64,000 nucleotides of DNA from Paenibacillus allorhizosphaerae (GTDB taxonomy: Bacteria > Bacillota > Bacilli > Paenibacillales > NBRC-103111): NCBI RefSeq assembly GCF_910594985.1, contig NZ_CAJVCE010000022.1, positions 57,514 to 121,513 of the forward strand, given 5' to 3'. The notes beneath the pieces are model-generated. The model made no database searches and was not told the origin of the DNA. It was given only the letters and a program-made list of their open reading frames with translations. The first letter of the stretch is position 1. Each line of letters opens with the position of its first letter. The position numbers and the translations under genes were made by a program. Positions 15,316 through 24,456 of this stretch are shown here, in pieces.

Positions 15316-16731
15316 TTATTTGCCTAATTGATGAATCGGATGGCCGAGTGCGCCTTCGGCTGCGTCCATCGTAATTTCCCCAAGCGTCGGATGCGCATGG
15401 ATCGTGAGCGCGATATCTTCGAGCGTCGCGCCCATCTCGATGCCGAGCGTCAGCTCCGCGATCAGGTTCGACGCTTCCGCACCGACCACTTGCGCCCCGA
15501 TCAGCAGGCCGCTGTCTTTGTCGGCCACAAGCTTCACGAAGCCATCTGTCGCATTCATCGACTGCGCGCGTCCGTTGGCGCCGTACGGGAACTTGCCTAC
15601 GGTCACGTTCATGCCTTTCGCCTTGGCTTCGGTTTCGCTCAAGCCTACGCCGGCGATTTCCGGATCGGAGAACACGACGGCCGGAATCACTTTGTAATCG
15701 ACGACGCTAGGCATGCCTGCGATCGACTCACCCGCCACTTTCGCTTCGTAGGAAGCTTTATGGGCGAGCGCCGGACCCGGTACGATATCGCCGATCGCGT
15801 AAATGTGCGGCACATTCGTTTGGCCTTTTTCGTTCACCTTGATCAGTCCGCGTTCGCCGACTTCCACGCCTGCCAACTCGAGGGAAAGATCGCCGTCCGT
15901 ATTCGGGCGGCGTCCGACCGTGACAAGCACATAGTCTGCCGTTACTTTCTTCTCTTCGCCTTTGACGGTGTAGGTCACGGTCACTTCGTTATCCGTTTGT
16001 TCGCAGCCCTGCGCAAGCGCTTCGGTTACGATCTCGACTTCGGACTTTTTCAGATTGCGCGCCACGAGCTGGGACAGCTCTTTCTCGAAGCCCGGAAGAA
16101 TCGAATCGGACCCTTCCAGCACGGTCACCTTCGTCCCGAACTTCGCGAACGTCTGGCCGAGCTCAATGCCGATGTAGCCGCCGCCGATGACGACCATGCT
16201 TTTCGGAAGCTCGGACAGGCTGAGCGCTTCCGTCGAAGACAGAATGCGTTTGCCGAACGGGAACGCTTTGAGCTCGATCGGCCGGGAGCCGGTGGCGATA
16301 ATGCAATAGTTGAAACGGTAGCGAGCTGTTTCGTTATCGTTAAATACGCGGGCTTCATGCTCGTTGATGAACAGCGCCTCGCCATTGAACACTTGAATCT
16401 TATTGCCTTTGAGCAGCATCCCGACGCCGCCGGTTTGCTTTTTGACGATGCCGCTTTTCCATTCCTGCACTTTGGAGAAATCGACTTTTACATTGTCGGC
16501 CATGATGCCGATCGATTCGCCGTGCTTCGCGACTTCATATTGGTGTGCCGCGGAGATCAAAGCTTTGGAAGGAATACACCCGCGGTTCAGACAGACGCCG
16601 CCGAGCTCCGCTTTGTCGACCACGAGCACGCTTCTGCCGAGCTGGGCGGCCCGAATGGCCGCCACATACCCGCCGGGACCTGCGCCGATGACGAGAACGT
16701 CAATTTCAACCGATGCGTCTCCAACTACCAT
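15316..16731 (-). CDS. lpdA: Dihydrolipoyl dehydrogenase (E3)
   Basis: A 471-residue flavoprotein that reoxidises dihydrolipoamide with NAD+ in the pyruvate dehydrogenase complex. It shows the N-terminal FAD motif IGAGPGGYVAA, the redox disulfide in GGVCLNRGCIPSK (C47 and C52), the NAD-binding GGGYIGIELG, the second FAD motif HIYAIGDIV, and the C-terminal HAHPTLGE bearing the catalytic His-Glu pair. The start overlaps a GGAGGTG site formed by the end of the E2 gene, 6 bases upstream. Last gene of pdhABC-lpdA, followed by a strong terminator. Length and motifs are those of a complete, active enzyme. Confidence 0.97.
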   Translation of the reverse strand: MVVGDASVEIDVLVIGAGPGGYVAAIRAAQLGRSVLVVDKAELGGVCLNRGCIPSKALISAAHQYEVAKHGESIGIMADNVKVDFSKVQEWKSGIVKKQTGGVGMLLKGNKIQVFNGEALFINEHEARVFNDNETARYRFNYCIIATGSRPIELKAFPFGKRILSSTEALSLSELPKSMVVIGGGYIGIELGQTFAKFGTKVTVLEGSDSILPGFEKELSQLVARNLKKSEVEIVTEALAQGCEQTDNEVTVTYTVKGEEKKVTADYVLVTVGRRPNTDGDLSLELAGVEVGERGLIKVNEKGQTNVPHIYAIGDIVPGPALAHKASYEAKVAGESIAGMPSVVDYKVIPAVVFSDPEIAGVGLSETEAKAKGMNVTVGKFPYGANGRAQSMNATDGFVKLVADKDSGLLIGAQVVGAEASNLIAELTLGIEMGATLEDIALTIHAHPTLGEITMDAAEGALGHPIHQLGK

Positions 16732-16737
16732 AGCAGG

Positions 16738-18075
16738 TTACACCTCCATGACAAGCAGTTCCGGATCGGCCAGCAGCTGCTTGATATAGTTCATAAAGTT
16801 TTGCCCCGTTGCGCCATCGATAACCCGATGGTCGAAGCTTAAGGAAAGCGCCATAACCGGGGCGATCACGATCTCGCCGTTTTTCACCACCGGTTTCTCC
16901 GTAATGCGGCCGGTTCCGAGAATCGCCACTTCCGGGAAGTTGATAACCGGAGTGAAGAACATGCCGCCCGCGGAGCCGATGTTCGTGATGGACAGCGTCG
17001 AGCCCTTCATTTCGTTCGGGCCGAGCTTGCCTTCGCGTCCGCGCGTCGCCAAATCTTTGATCGCTTCAGCGATCGTCCAAATATTTTTGCGGTCCGCGTC
17101 CTGGATGACCGGAACGATGAGCCCTTGATCCGTATCCGTCGCGATCCCGATGTTGTAGTACTTCTTGTACACGATCTCCTGCTTCTCTTCGTCGATCATC
17201 GCATTCAGCGCCGGGAATTGGCGTGCCGCCGCCACGAGCGCCTTCACGATGAACGGAAGGTAAGTCAGCTTGACGCCTTTCTTCTCGGCGACCGGCTTGG
17301 CCTTCTCGCGGAGCTTGACGAGCAGCGACACGTCGACCTCGTCCATCAGCGTCACGTGCGGCGCCGTGTAGACGCTCTTGACCATCGCATTGGCGATCGC
17401 CTTGCGAATGCCCTTCAGCGGCACGCGCTCTTCGACGCGCTCGCCGCTGACCGCCGCGGCAGCTGCGCTTACAGCCGCTGCCGGCTTCGCTTCGGCTGCC
17501 GCTCCCGCTGCAGCCGTTGGTGCTGCGGCAGGTGCCGCTTGGCCGCCGCCTGCGGCAAAGCCGAGAACATCTTCGCGTGTCACGCGGCCGTTCCGGCCGG
17601 TGGCAGGCACGTCCGCGATGTTCACGCCTTTCTCCCGCGCGAGCTTGCGCACGCTCGGCGTAGCCAGTACGAGCCGCCCGCTGGCCGCGGCGGCTGGGGC
17701 TGCTGCCGGTGCTGGAGCCGCCGGTGCGGCTGCTGCAGCCGGTGCCGGTGCGGCCGGCGCCGCTGGCGCTGTCGGCGCAGCCGGAGCGGCTGCAGCGTCA
17801 TGTCCGTGGCCTCCCGCTTGCTGCGGCACTTCGCCTTCCACTTCCATGACCGCGATCACATCGCCGATCGTACAGACGGTACCTTCACCTACTTTCAGCT
17901 CCACGATTTTACCTGCAACCGGGGACGGCACTTCCACGGTCGACTTATCGTTTTGCACGTCCATCAAAATCGTTTCATCATTCACGGTATCGCCCGGCTT
18001 CACATGCCACTTGACGATTTCGCCTTCATGAATCCCTTCGCCCAATTCCGGGAATCGATATTCGAATGTAGCCAT
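16738..18075 (-). CDS. pdhC: Dihydrolipoamide acetyltransferase (E2) of pyruvate dehydrogenase
   Basis: A 445-residue E2 subunit. Domains in order: one lipoyl domain (residues 1-80) with the lipoylated K44 in DVQNDKSTVEVPSP; an Ala/Pro-rich flexible linker; a peripheral subunit-binding domain (ATPSVRKLAREKGV to GRVTREDVLGF); a second Ala-rich linker; and the acyltransferase core ending with LSFDHRVIDGATG, whose histidine and aspartate are catalytic. The linkers are unusually rich in alanine, glycine and proline but well formed. Lies between the E1-beta and E3 genes, 29 and 6 bases apart. Its lipoyl group could be supplied by the LipL-type protein at 24457-25386. Confidence 0.97.
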   Translation of the reverse strand: MATFEYRFPELGEGIHEGEIVKWHVKPGDTVNDETILMDVQNDKSTVEVPSPVAGKIVELKVGEGTVCTIGDVIAVMEVEGEVPQQAGGHGHDAAAAPAAPTAPAAPAAPAPAAAAAPAAPAPAAAPAAAASGRLVLATPSVRKLAREKGVNIADVPATGRNGRVTREDVLGFAAGGGQAAPAAAPTAAAGAAAEAKPAAAVSAAAAAVSGERVEERVPLKGIRKAIANAMVKSVYTAPHVTLMDEVDVSLLVKLREKAKPVAEKKGVKLTYLPFIVKALVAAARQFPALNAMIDEEKQEIVYKKYYNIGIATDTDQGLIVPVIQDADRKNIWTIAEAIKDLATRGREGKLGPNEMKGSTLSITNIGSAGGMFFTPVINFPEVAILGTGRITEKPVVKNGEIVIAPVMALSLSFDHRVIDGATGQNFMNYIKQLLADPELLVMEV

Positions 18076-18104
18076 TGCTTCTCACCCTCCTTCGCTTCGT
18101 TATA

Positions 18105-19085
18105 TTAAAAGTCCAATACTTTATTTAATCCCGCTACGATGCGGGCCGGATTCGGAAGCCATTGATCTTCGATCTGCGCAAAAGGATACACCGTATCCGG
18201 AGGCGTGACGCGCAGCACAGGCGCTTCCAGGTGAAGAATCGCTTTCTCATTGATTTGCGCAATCACTTCGGCTGCAATGCCCGACGTTTTTTGCGCTTCC
18301 TGCACGACAATCGCGCGGTTCGTTTTCTTGATCGACTCGACGATCGTATCGATATCGAGCGGCATCAGGGTGCGCAGGTCGATAACCTCCACTTTCGCGC
18401 CGCGGGATTTTTCAATCTCTTCCGCCGCTTTGAGCGAAGTATGAACCATCGCGCCGTACGTAATGATCGTCGCGTCGGAGCCTTCGCGCACGACGTTTGC
18501 TTTGCCGATCGGCACCGTGTATTCGCCTTCCGGCACTTCCGCGCGGAACGAACGGTACAAGTTCAGATGCTCCATGAAGAAGACGGGATCGTTGTCGCGG
18601 ATCGCCGAAATCAGAAGACCTTTCGCATCATAAGGATTGGAAGGCACGACAACCTTGATCCCCGGCGTTTGCACCATCAACCCTTCGAGCGGGTCCGTAT
18701 GCAGCTCAGCCGCTTTGACCCCGCCGCCGAACGGCGTGCGGATGGTGATCGGCGCATTGTAGCGGCCGCCGGAGCGGTAGCGCAGACGCGCAGCCTGTAC
18801 GGCGATTTGGTCGAACGCTTCAAAGATAAAACCGACAAACTGGATTTCCATAACCGGACGGAAGCCTTGCGTCGACATCCCGACAGCCATCCCGCCGATG
18901 GCGGACTCGGCCAGCGGCGTATCGAATACGCGATCCTCGCCGAACTCCCCTTGCAGCCCTTCCGTCGCGCGGAACACCCCGCCTACTTTACCGACGTCTT
19001 CACCGAATATTACCACGTTAGGATCGCGCTGAAGCTCTACGCGCATCGCGTCCTTGATCGCTTGTATCATAGTCATTTGAGCCAT
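18105..19085 (-). CDS. pdhB: Pyruvate dehydrogenase E1 component, beta subunit
   Basis: A 326-residue transketolase-like subunit: MAQMTMIQAIKDAMRVEL, VVIFGEDVGKVGGVFRAT with the thiamine-activating glutamate, FDTPLAESAIGGMAVGMS, TIRTPFGGGVKAAELHTD, and the C-terminal transketolase domain ending LEAPVLRVTPPDTVYP. It pairs with the alpha subunit encoded 25 bases upstream to decarboxylate pyruvate and transfer the acetyl group to the lipoyl arm. AAAGGAGAGG precedes the ATG. The threonine/proline-rich C-terminal signature is that of pyruvate, not branched-chain, enzymes, though family overlap makes this a context call. Confidence 0.96.
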   Translation of the reverse strand: MAQMTMIQAIKDAMRVELQRDPNVVIFGEDVGKVGGVFRATEGLQGEFGEDRVFDTPLAESAIGGMAVGMSTQGFRPVMEIQFVGFIFEAFDQIAVQAARLRYRSGGRYNAPITIRTPFGGGVKAAELHTDPLEGLMVQTPGIKVVVPSNPYDAKGLLISAIRDNDPVFFMEHLNLYRSFRAEVPEGEYTVPIGKANVVREGSDATIITYGAMVHTSLKAAEEIEKSRGAKVEVIDLRTLMPLDIDTIVESIKKTNRAIVVQEAQKTSGIAAEVIAQINEKAILHLEAPVLRVTPPDTVYPFAQIEDQWLPNPARIVAGLNKVLDF

Positions 19086-19110
19086 GGCTGATTGTTCCTC
19101 TCCTTTTCCT

Positions 19111-20214
19111 CTACGCTAAGTAATCCGCTTTTTGCTCTTCCAGATGATGCGGCGTCGTTTCGAACATGCTGTCGATCAAGCCGGGAACCGTCATTTTTTC
19201 CGTTTCTTCCGCTTTCTTGATCTGATCAGCCACCGTGTTTTTTGCGTCCTCTACGACGGCCGCTTCTTCCGCTTCCGACCAGAGGCCTTTCTTCGTGAGG
19301 AATTCGCGGAAACGATGCAGCGGATCCTTTTGCTCCCATTCAGCCGTTTCTTCCTTCGTACGGTATTTGGACGGATCGTCGCCGGACATCGAGTGCGGCA
19401 AGAACCGGTACGTAATCGCTTCGATCAGCGTAGCCCCTTCGCCGTTGCGTCCGCGCTCGGCAGCGTCCTGAACGGCTTTGACGACGGCAAGAACGTCCAT
19501 CCCGTCGACCTGCACGCCTTTGATCCCTGCGGCAACGGCTTTATGCGCAACGGATTCCGCCGCGGTTTGCTTCGAAAACGGCGTCGTGATTGCGTAGCCG
19601 TTGTTTTGCACGACGAAGATTGCAGGCAGCTTGAACGCGCCGGCAAAGTTCAGACCTTCGTAGAAATCGCCCTCGGAGGAGCCGCCGTCGCCGGTATACG
19701 TAATGGCTACGCGTTTCTCGCCTTTTTTCTTGAACGCCATGGCAACGCCCATCGCATGTAAAATTTGCGCACCGATAATGATCTGCGGCATAAGAACGTG
19801 CACATCCGCAGGAATTTGGCCTCCATGCTGATGTCCGCGGGAATATAGGAACGCCTGGTACATCGGCAGACCGTGCCACACGATTTGCGGCATGTCGCGG
19901 TAACCCGGGCAAATAAAATCGTCTTTATTGAGCGCAAATTCGCTTCCCACCATCGTTGCTTCCTGTCCGGAAACCGGTGCGAAGAAGCCGAGACGGCCTT
20001 GACGGGTCAAGTTGACGGCGCGCTGGTCCCATGTACGGGTGAACACCATGCGTCTCATTAATTCTTTCAACTGCTCATCGGTGAGCTTCGGCATTTCATC
20101 GGGATTCACTACAGTACCATCGGTCGCCAGTACAGACAAAGGCTTCACCGCTTGAACCGACACTTCATACGGCTTGCTCGCTTCTTGTACCGCCACTTCA
20201 TACGGCTTGCTCAT
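19111..20214 (-). CDS. pdhA: Pyruvate dehydrogenase E1 component, alpha subunit
   Basis: A 367-residue thiamine-diphosphate subunit, first gene of the operon. The cofactor motif runs GDGGSSEGDFYEGLNFA to NNGYAI; the phosphorylation-loop region HSMSGDDPSKYRT is also present. ATG at 20214 is chosen because TTGAGGTG lies 9 bases upstream; the GTG at 20226 sits inside that site. The N-terminus is odd: residues 2-12 and 13-23 are a tandem duplication (SKPYEVAVQEA, SKPYEVSVQAV), with 28 of 33 bases identical, ahead of the normal PLSVLATDGT segment. The tail should be flexible and may affect complex assembly or be neutral. Confidence 0.96.
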   Translation of the reverse strand: MSKPYEVAVQEASKPYEVSVQAVKPLSVLATDGTVVNPDEMPKLTDEQLKELMRRMVFTRTWDQRAVNLTRQGRLGFFAPVSGQEATMVGSEFALNKDDFICPGYRDMPQIVWHGLPMYQAFLYSRGHQHGGQIPADVHVLMPQIIIGAQILHAMGVAMAFKKKGEKRVAITYTGDGGSSEGDFYEGLNFAGAFKLPAIFVVQNNGYAITTPFSKQTAAESVAHKAVAAGIKGVQVDGMDVLAVVKAVQDAAERGRNGEGATLIEAITYRFLPHSMSGDDPSKYRTKEETAEWEQKDPLHRFREFLTKKGLWSEAEEAAVVEDAKNTVADQIKKAEETEKMTVPGLIDSMFETTPHHLEEQKADYLA

Positions 20215-20282
20215 TTCAATATTCACCTCAACGATAGATTTGGAATGGAATGTCGAAAATTCAGACTTTCTGTTATAGTAGT

Positions 20283-20312
20283 ATTATAAACCTGTTTTTG
20301 TTCCAAGCACAA
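20283..20312 (-). promoter_or_regulatory. Candidate promoter of pdhABC-lpdA
   Basis: Reading the minus strand, TTGTGC (20312-20307) is followed after 18 bases by a perfect TATAAT (20288-20283). The start of transcription would fall near 20276, about 60 bases before the pdhA start. The -35 is weak. Confidence 0.5.
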
Positions 20313-20714
20313 GAACTTACTTGAAAAATATGATTTTGTCCAATGAATATAACTATAACAGTTTTGTAAATTATATAGTACAGTTCGAGAAAAACGACAA
20401 AACTATTATAATACAACGGTAACCAACCAAGCGCCGGACAGATTCCGCGATCAGTGCAACCGACATCGTTGATCTTGAAAAAAGCCCGATACATTAACAC
20501 CGATCGCATCCGACTATGGCTGATGATGGGGCGGACACTCCTTCAATTTTTGCTATGAAGTCCGTTAACCCTGAAAAGTTGTTTCCATTATTTTCATCCA
20601 TTACGGAACCTAATCGGACCGCGGCATCTTCCATATTTTAGTAAATTCGATTCCATGGCAACAAATTGCTTCTCAATCACCGAGACGAACATGCAGTCAT
20701 TAGGAGGAATTCCG
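20313..20714. other. Divergent gap between pdhA and the esterase
   Basis: About 400 bases, AT-rich near pdhA and of normal composition later. I see a plus-strand TATAAT at 20407-20412 without a good -35, and no coding signal on either strand; the open frames present lack ribosome sites. Presumably holds the esterase promoter. Confidence 0.5.
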
Positions 20715-21443
20715 TTGGACGACCAGCATTACTACAAACGCACGATTGTAAAAGAAGAAGTTCCATCCGCCGTGCTCGGCTACGAAAGATCCGTTAGGGT
20801 ATGTTTGCCGCCAGGGTATAACGAACTTCTGTCCTATCCTGTCGTTTACTGTCAGGACGGCGAAGATTTTTTCAATTTCGGACGCATCTCCACAACGATG
20901 AACCGGCTCATCTTCGACGAAGGCGTAGAACCGGCCATCATCGTAGGGGTCGATGTCGACAAAACAATCCGCACTTCCGAGTACGCCCCGGAAGGAGAAC
21001 GCTTTGCCGCGTACTGCCGTTTTTTCGCCGAGGAGCTTATCCCGTATATAGAGGGGACCTATCCGGTACGCCCTTTCGCCGAGGAACGGATCTTGGCGGG
21101 GGATTCGTTAGGCGCAACGGTTTCCCTGCACCTTGCCTTAGATTATCGTGACCTATTTTGCAATGTTATATCCTTATCCGGTGCATTTTTACAGTCGACT
21201 CGGGACCGCATCGAGATCGAGTCAGATTTGTCGCGGCTCACGCTGCTTCAATTGATCGGCACCGAGGAAACGGAAGTCAAAACGGAGCGCGGCACGTTTG
21301 ATTTTCTCGCGGAAAACCGTATGACGAGGCAAGCGCTGGCAACAAAAGGCTGCTGTCCCGAATATGCGGAGAAGCCGGGAAAGCATATTTGGGGCTTTTG
21401 GCAAAAGGAGCTGCCCTGGATGTTAAAGCGCTTTTTGGGGTAA
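20715..21443 (+). CDS. Alpha/beta hydrolase, putative esterase (enterochelin esterase-like)
   Basis: A 242-residue alpha/beta hydrolase of the esterase D/Fes group. The nucleophile motif is AGDSLGATVSLHLA (GxSxG form), the N-terminal strand RSVRVCLPPGYNEL and SYPVVYCQDGEDFF are typical, and KPGKHIWGFWQKELP near the end supplies the histidine. The start is TTG at 20715, with a perfect AGGAGG 7 bases upstream. An in-frame ATG 60 bases earlier would place that ribosome site inside the gene and has none of its own. No signal peptide, so cytoplasmic. Stands alone, with its own terminator. Substrate not predictable. Confidence 0.85.
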   Translation: MDDQHYYKRTIVKEEVPSAVLGYERSVRVCLPPGYNELLSYPVVYCQDGEDFFNFGRISTTMNRLIFDEGVEPAIIVGVDVDKTIRTSEYAPEGERFAAYCRFFAEELIPYIEGTYPVRPFAEERILAGDSLGATVSLHLALDYRDLFCNVISLSGAFLQSTRDRIEIESDLSRLTLLQLIGTEETEVKTERGTFDFLAENRMTRQALATKGCCPEYAEKPGKHIWGFWQKELPWMLKRFLG

Positions 21444-21519
21444 CGGGTTACCCGGCAAACCGGTAAGAAGTTTGCTGCGGAACAGCGCGGGCATAATACG
21501 CGCCGCGGTATGCACGAAA

Positions 21520-21567
21520 AAGCCTTCAAAACCACCGGCAAAGCGGAAATTGAAGGCTTCATTTTTT
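21520..21567 (+). terminator. Rho-independent terminator after the esterase
   Basis: AAGCCTTCAA (21520-21529) pairs perfectly with TTGAAGGCTT (21550-21559), followed by CATTTTTTAT. It may also serve the converging HD-domain gene. Confidence 0.8.
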
Positions 21568-21632
21568 ATAACAATGCATCAATCATTTAATCTACCCGTG
21601 ACCGCTCTAGTTACACGCTCCGAGTCCCAATG

Positions 21633-22211
21633 CTACGTTTTTTTGATTTTAGCCATCGTTTCTCCGTCAATTTTCTCTCGCAATGACTTCAACACAGGAT
21701 CATGAAGAGCGTATCTTTTTCCGTATTCCAAATTAAACGCATAATCGAAATTCGAAGGGGTGTAGCCTTGATTGTGTTGAATAATCGTTTCCATTTTATC
21801 GATCGCTTTTACGAACTTGGCTTCATTCGTCTCGCCTTGGTTGTATTCGTGCCATAATTCGAAAATTTGCTCGCGCATGCTTTGCGGAAGCGGCGCCAAT
21901 AATCGGTGCAGTGCCTCCTCCTCGGACTGCAGCTTGTCCTTCTCATTCACTTGCAAGACAGCGGAAATATCTCCTCCGTATGCTTCCCCGAGGTCGTGTA
22001 TGAGAGACATGCGTATCGCTTTGTTCATATCGAGGTCCGGAAAACAATCTTCCAGCGCAAACGCAAATAACGTAAGCCGCCATGAATGCTCAGCTACGCT
22101 TTCCTGCCTTCCTTCCGCCGTCCACGCGGTCCGGGTTACATCCTTTAAGCGTTCGAGCTCCTTGATAAAAGAAACAATGCCGCTGAGCTGTTGATCCACG
22201 AGAAGTTCCAC
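21633..22211 (-). CDS. HD domain-containing hydrolase (YfbR-like)
   Basis: A 192-residue protein of the HD superfamily. The metal ligands can be read: histidine in SVAEHSWRLTLF, the HD pair in SLIHDLGEAYGGDI, and the distal aspartate in VKAIDKMETIIQHN. This pattern is that of YfbR/YGK1-type proteins, which remove phosphate from deoxynucleoside 5'-monophosphates. It is monocistronic on the minus strand, convergent with the esterase. GGGAGTGGAA precedes the ATG. Phosphohydrolase activity is likely; the exact nucleotide substrate is not established by sequence. Confidence 0.85.
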   Translation of the reverse strand: MELLVDQQLSGIVSFIKELERLKDVTRTAWTAEGRQESVAEHSWRLTLFAFALEDCFPDLDMNKAIRMSLIHDLGEAYGGDISAVLQVNEKDKLQSEEEALHRLLAPLPQSMREQIFELWHEYNQGETNEAKFVKAIDKMETIIQHNQGYTPSNFDYAFNLEYGKRYALHDPVLKSLREKIDGETMAKIKKT

Positions 22212-22386
22212 TCCCTTTCGGTCGTCCGTTCCATTTATTATACTTCAGGCCCGATTGGGACGAAACCTGCTTCAATGGATCGACCCAACACGCGGTTGTC
22301 CTGGTACATATGGAGGCGCTGCACCGCAGATTGACCGACCTAGCGGCAAAGATTCCGGGTTACGTATGGCCTTGTTTTTTTGCCGT

Positions 22387-23343
22387 TTATGCCGATGCCG
22401 ACGATACGGTAGAAGAGCGGAGCGGAGTGGAGCTTAAAATAACTGCCGCCAAGCTTCCCAGCGTCAAATTGCATACCATGTTCGCCATCGAAGCCAATCC
22501 GGCCAGCGGGCCGAAGGCATCATTGGCAAGCACAGTGGATAGCGCCGTGTTGCAAATGCCTACTTCGAACAGCATCGACCTGCATTCCGCGTCGCCGCAG
22601 CCGATCCATACCGCATACCCGTAACCTAAAACCATCTGCAATACGATCTGGAGGCTTACGGCTGCAAACAATTTCGGCAAAACGGACGCATGCTCTAAGA
22701 GCGGCCCACTGCCGTTCGCGGCGATCCCGAGCACAACCACGTACAGCGAAAGGGCCGACAAGATCGAAGCGTACGGTTTCACCGCTTGACCCGATTGCGG
22801 GAAGAAGCGTTGGAGGACGATGCCGGATAGTAAGGGTACAAACACGATCTTCATCATCTTCCATAGAAATGACCAATATTCGAAGTGTACGGCGGAGCCG
22901 ATCAACCATTTGGCTAAAACCGGCGTAAGCAGCGGCCCAATCAGCGTGTCGAAGGCCGACATCGCAATGCTTAAAGCGAGGTCACCTCTCCCGATCAACG
23001 CATTCAGGTTGGCCGACGTCCCGCTAGGAACGATGCCCGCCATCACGATGCCGTAATAAAATTCGGAAAAACCGAAAAACAACAAACCGACCGCAACGGA
23101 AACGGCGGCCCCGATCAGCCATTTGCCGAGCGAACCGAGCAAAGGCATTTTGGGGTGCTTGAGCAGGACGCCCAGACGGCTCCGGTCCATCGTTAGTCCC
23201 ATAAGAAACAGGACCAACCCTAGCGCCGGACCGGTGGCGATACTCCAGCTTTCGAATCGTTCGGAATAAAAAACGCCGGCTGCGGCAAAAACAACAATCC
23301 AAACCGGCATGAAACGAGAGATAATAATGGTAGCGATTCTCAT
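22387..23343 (-). CDS. Bile acid:sodium symporter (BASS) family transporter
   Basis: A 318-residue membrane protein with about ten hydrophobic segments. Family marks include GLVLFLMGLTMD, the GIVPSGTSANLNALIGRGD stretch (the SGTxAN region that coordinates sodium), and VGICNTALSTVLA late in the protein. ATG at 23343 is chosen because TTGGAGA lies 8 bases upstream, and the protein then begins MRIATIIISRFMPVW like its relatives. Bacterial members carry organic anions such as pantoate or keto acids, not bile acids. Divergent from a LysR regulator at 23503, which probably controls it. Confidence 0.87.
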   Translation of the reverse strand: MRIATIIISRFMPVWIVVFAAAGVFYSERFESWSIATGPALGLVLFLMGLTMDRSRLGVLLKHPKMPLLGSLGKWLIGAAVSVAVGLLFFGFSEFYYGIVMAGIVPSGTSANLNALIGRGDLALSIAMSAFDTLIGPLLTPVLAKWLIGSAVHFEYWSFLWKMMKIVFVPLLSGIVLQRFFPQSGQAVKPYASILSALSLYVVVLGIAANGSGPLLEHASVLPKLFAAVSLQIVLQMVLGYGYAVWIGCGDAECRSMLFEVGICNTALSTVLANDAFGPLAGLASMANMVCNLTLGSLAAVILSSTPLRSSTVSSASA

Positions 23344-23502
23344 GATGCATTTCTCCAATCGGCAGCCCGCTGCGATTTCCCGCCCGCCGGCTGTGAATTC
23401 ATTGAACATAGTACTAAGTATAATCGCGCGTTTTTTATGTGTAAAATGAATAAATAGAATATATAATATAGACATCATCTATAAATGGAGGACACCTATT
23501 CT

Positions 23503-24429
23503 ATGGATATCAGGCATTTGCAATATTTTGTAGAAGTAGCCAAGCATCAAAGCTTCTCCAAAGCTTCGGAGAAGCTATATGTATCGCAGCCTACCGTAAG
23601 CAAAATGGTGAAAAACCTGGAGGACGAAATCGGGATGGCGCTGCTGCTGCGATCGACAAAAAGAAAATTGGAGCTCACCGACGCAGGTCATGTCGTCTAC
23701 CGGCAAGGACAGGCGATCATTCAATCGTTCCACAACATTGCGAGCGAATTGGATGCGATCAAAAACATGAAAACCGGAACGATCCGCATGGGCATTCCGC
23801 CGATGACCGGATCGCGGTTTTTCTCCAAAATCATTTCCGGCTTTCATCAAAAATACCCGGGCATCAGCATCAAAATCATAGAAGACGGGTCGAAAAGCCT
23901 GGAGAAACAACTGCTTCAAGGCAATTTGGATTTGGCTGTGCTTGCGCTTCCCGTTGCCCCGGATGCGTTCGATTATATCGAAATCGTTAATGACGACTTG
24001 CAGCTTCTCGTCCATCCCGCGCACCCCTTTTCCGCTTGCAATGCGGTGAAATTGTCCGATCTGCAGAATGAGTCTTTCATTTTGTTTCGGGAAGGGTTTC
24101 ACCTTCACGAAGTGATCCCGGCGGAGTGCAGGAAGGCGGGGTTCGACCCTGCGGTCGTTTGCGAGAGCTCCCAATGGGATTTCATCAGCGAAATGGTCGC
24201 GGAAAATTTGGGAATCGCCCTGCTGCCCGAGACCATTTGCCGGCTGCTGGATCCGACAAGAGTTAAGACCATCCTCTTGATCGAGCCATCGATTCCGTGG
24301 CATTTGGCGATCAGCTGGCAAAAGGACAATTACCTTTCTTACGCTTCAAAAGAATTCGTTACGTATACATGCGAAAGCTTGCAGGTAGACCCGCGCAACA
24401 AAAAGAGAGCAGGGGGCGCGATCGAATGA
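23503..24429 (+). CDS. LysR family transcriptional regulator
   Basis: A 308-residue LysR protein. The N-terminal helix-turn-helix reads MDIRHLQYFVEVAKHQSFSK then KLYVSQPTVSKMVKNLE; the effector domain follows (MKTGTIRMGIPPM, VAENLGIALLPETI). ATG at 23503 has GGAGGA 10 bases upstream; an ATG 18 bases earlier lies before that site. The gene is divergent from the BASS symporter with a 160-base shared AT-rich promoter region, the usual LysR target arrangement. Resembles CidR/YwbI-type regulators, which respond to organic acids, but the ligand is not known. Confidence 0.9.
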   Translation: MDIRHLQYFVEVAKHQSFSKASEKLYVSQPTVSKMVKNLEDEIGMALLLRSTKRKLELTDAGHVVYRQGQAIIQSFHNIASELDAIKNMKTGTIRMGIPPMTGSRFFSKIISGFHQKYPGISIKIIEDGSKSLEKQLLQGNLDLAVLALPVAPDAFDYIEIVNDDLQLLVHPAHPFSACNAVKLSDLQNESFILFREGFHLHEVIPAECRKAGFDPAVVCESSQWDFISEMVAENLGIALLPETICRLLDPTRVKTILLIEPSIPWHLAISWQKDNYLSYASKEFVTYTCESLQVDPRNKKRAGGAIE

Positions 24430-24456
24430 TCATTCCGCCTCGCCTGCTCTCATTTT

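Noticed and set aside
15328..16842. A 504-codon plus-strand frame opposite lpdA
   Set aside because: Its residues are rich in Arg/His/Phe as expected for the complement of a GC-rich gene, it has no ribosome site, and lpdA on the other strand is certain.
20407..20412. Plus-strand TATAAT before the esterase
   Set aside because: The matching -35 position reads TTCGAG and the gene start is 300 bases away, so it is too weak to call a promoter.
20273..20509. A 78-codon minus-strand frame upstream of pdhA
   Set aside because: It overlaps the likely pdh promoter, lacks a ribosome site and has AT-driven composition.
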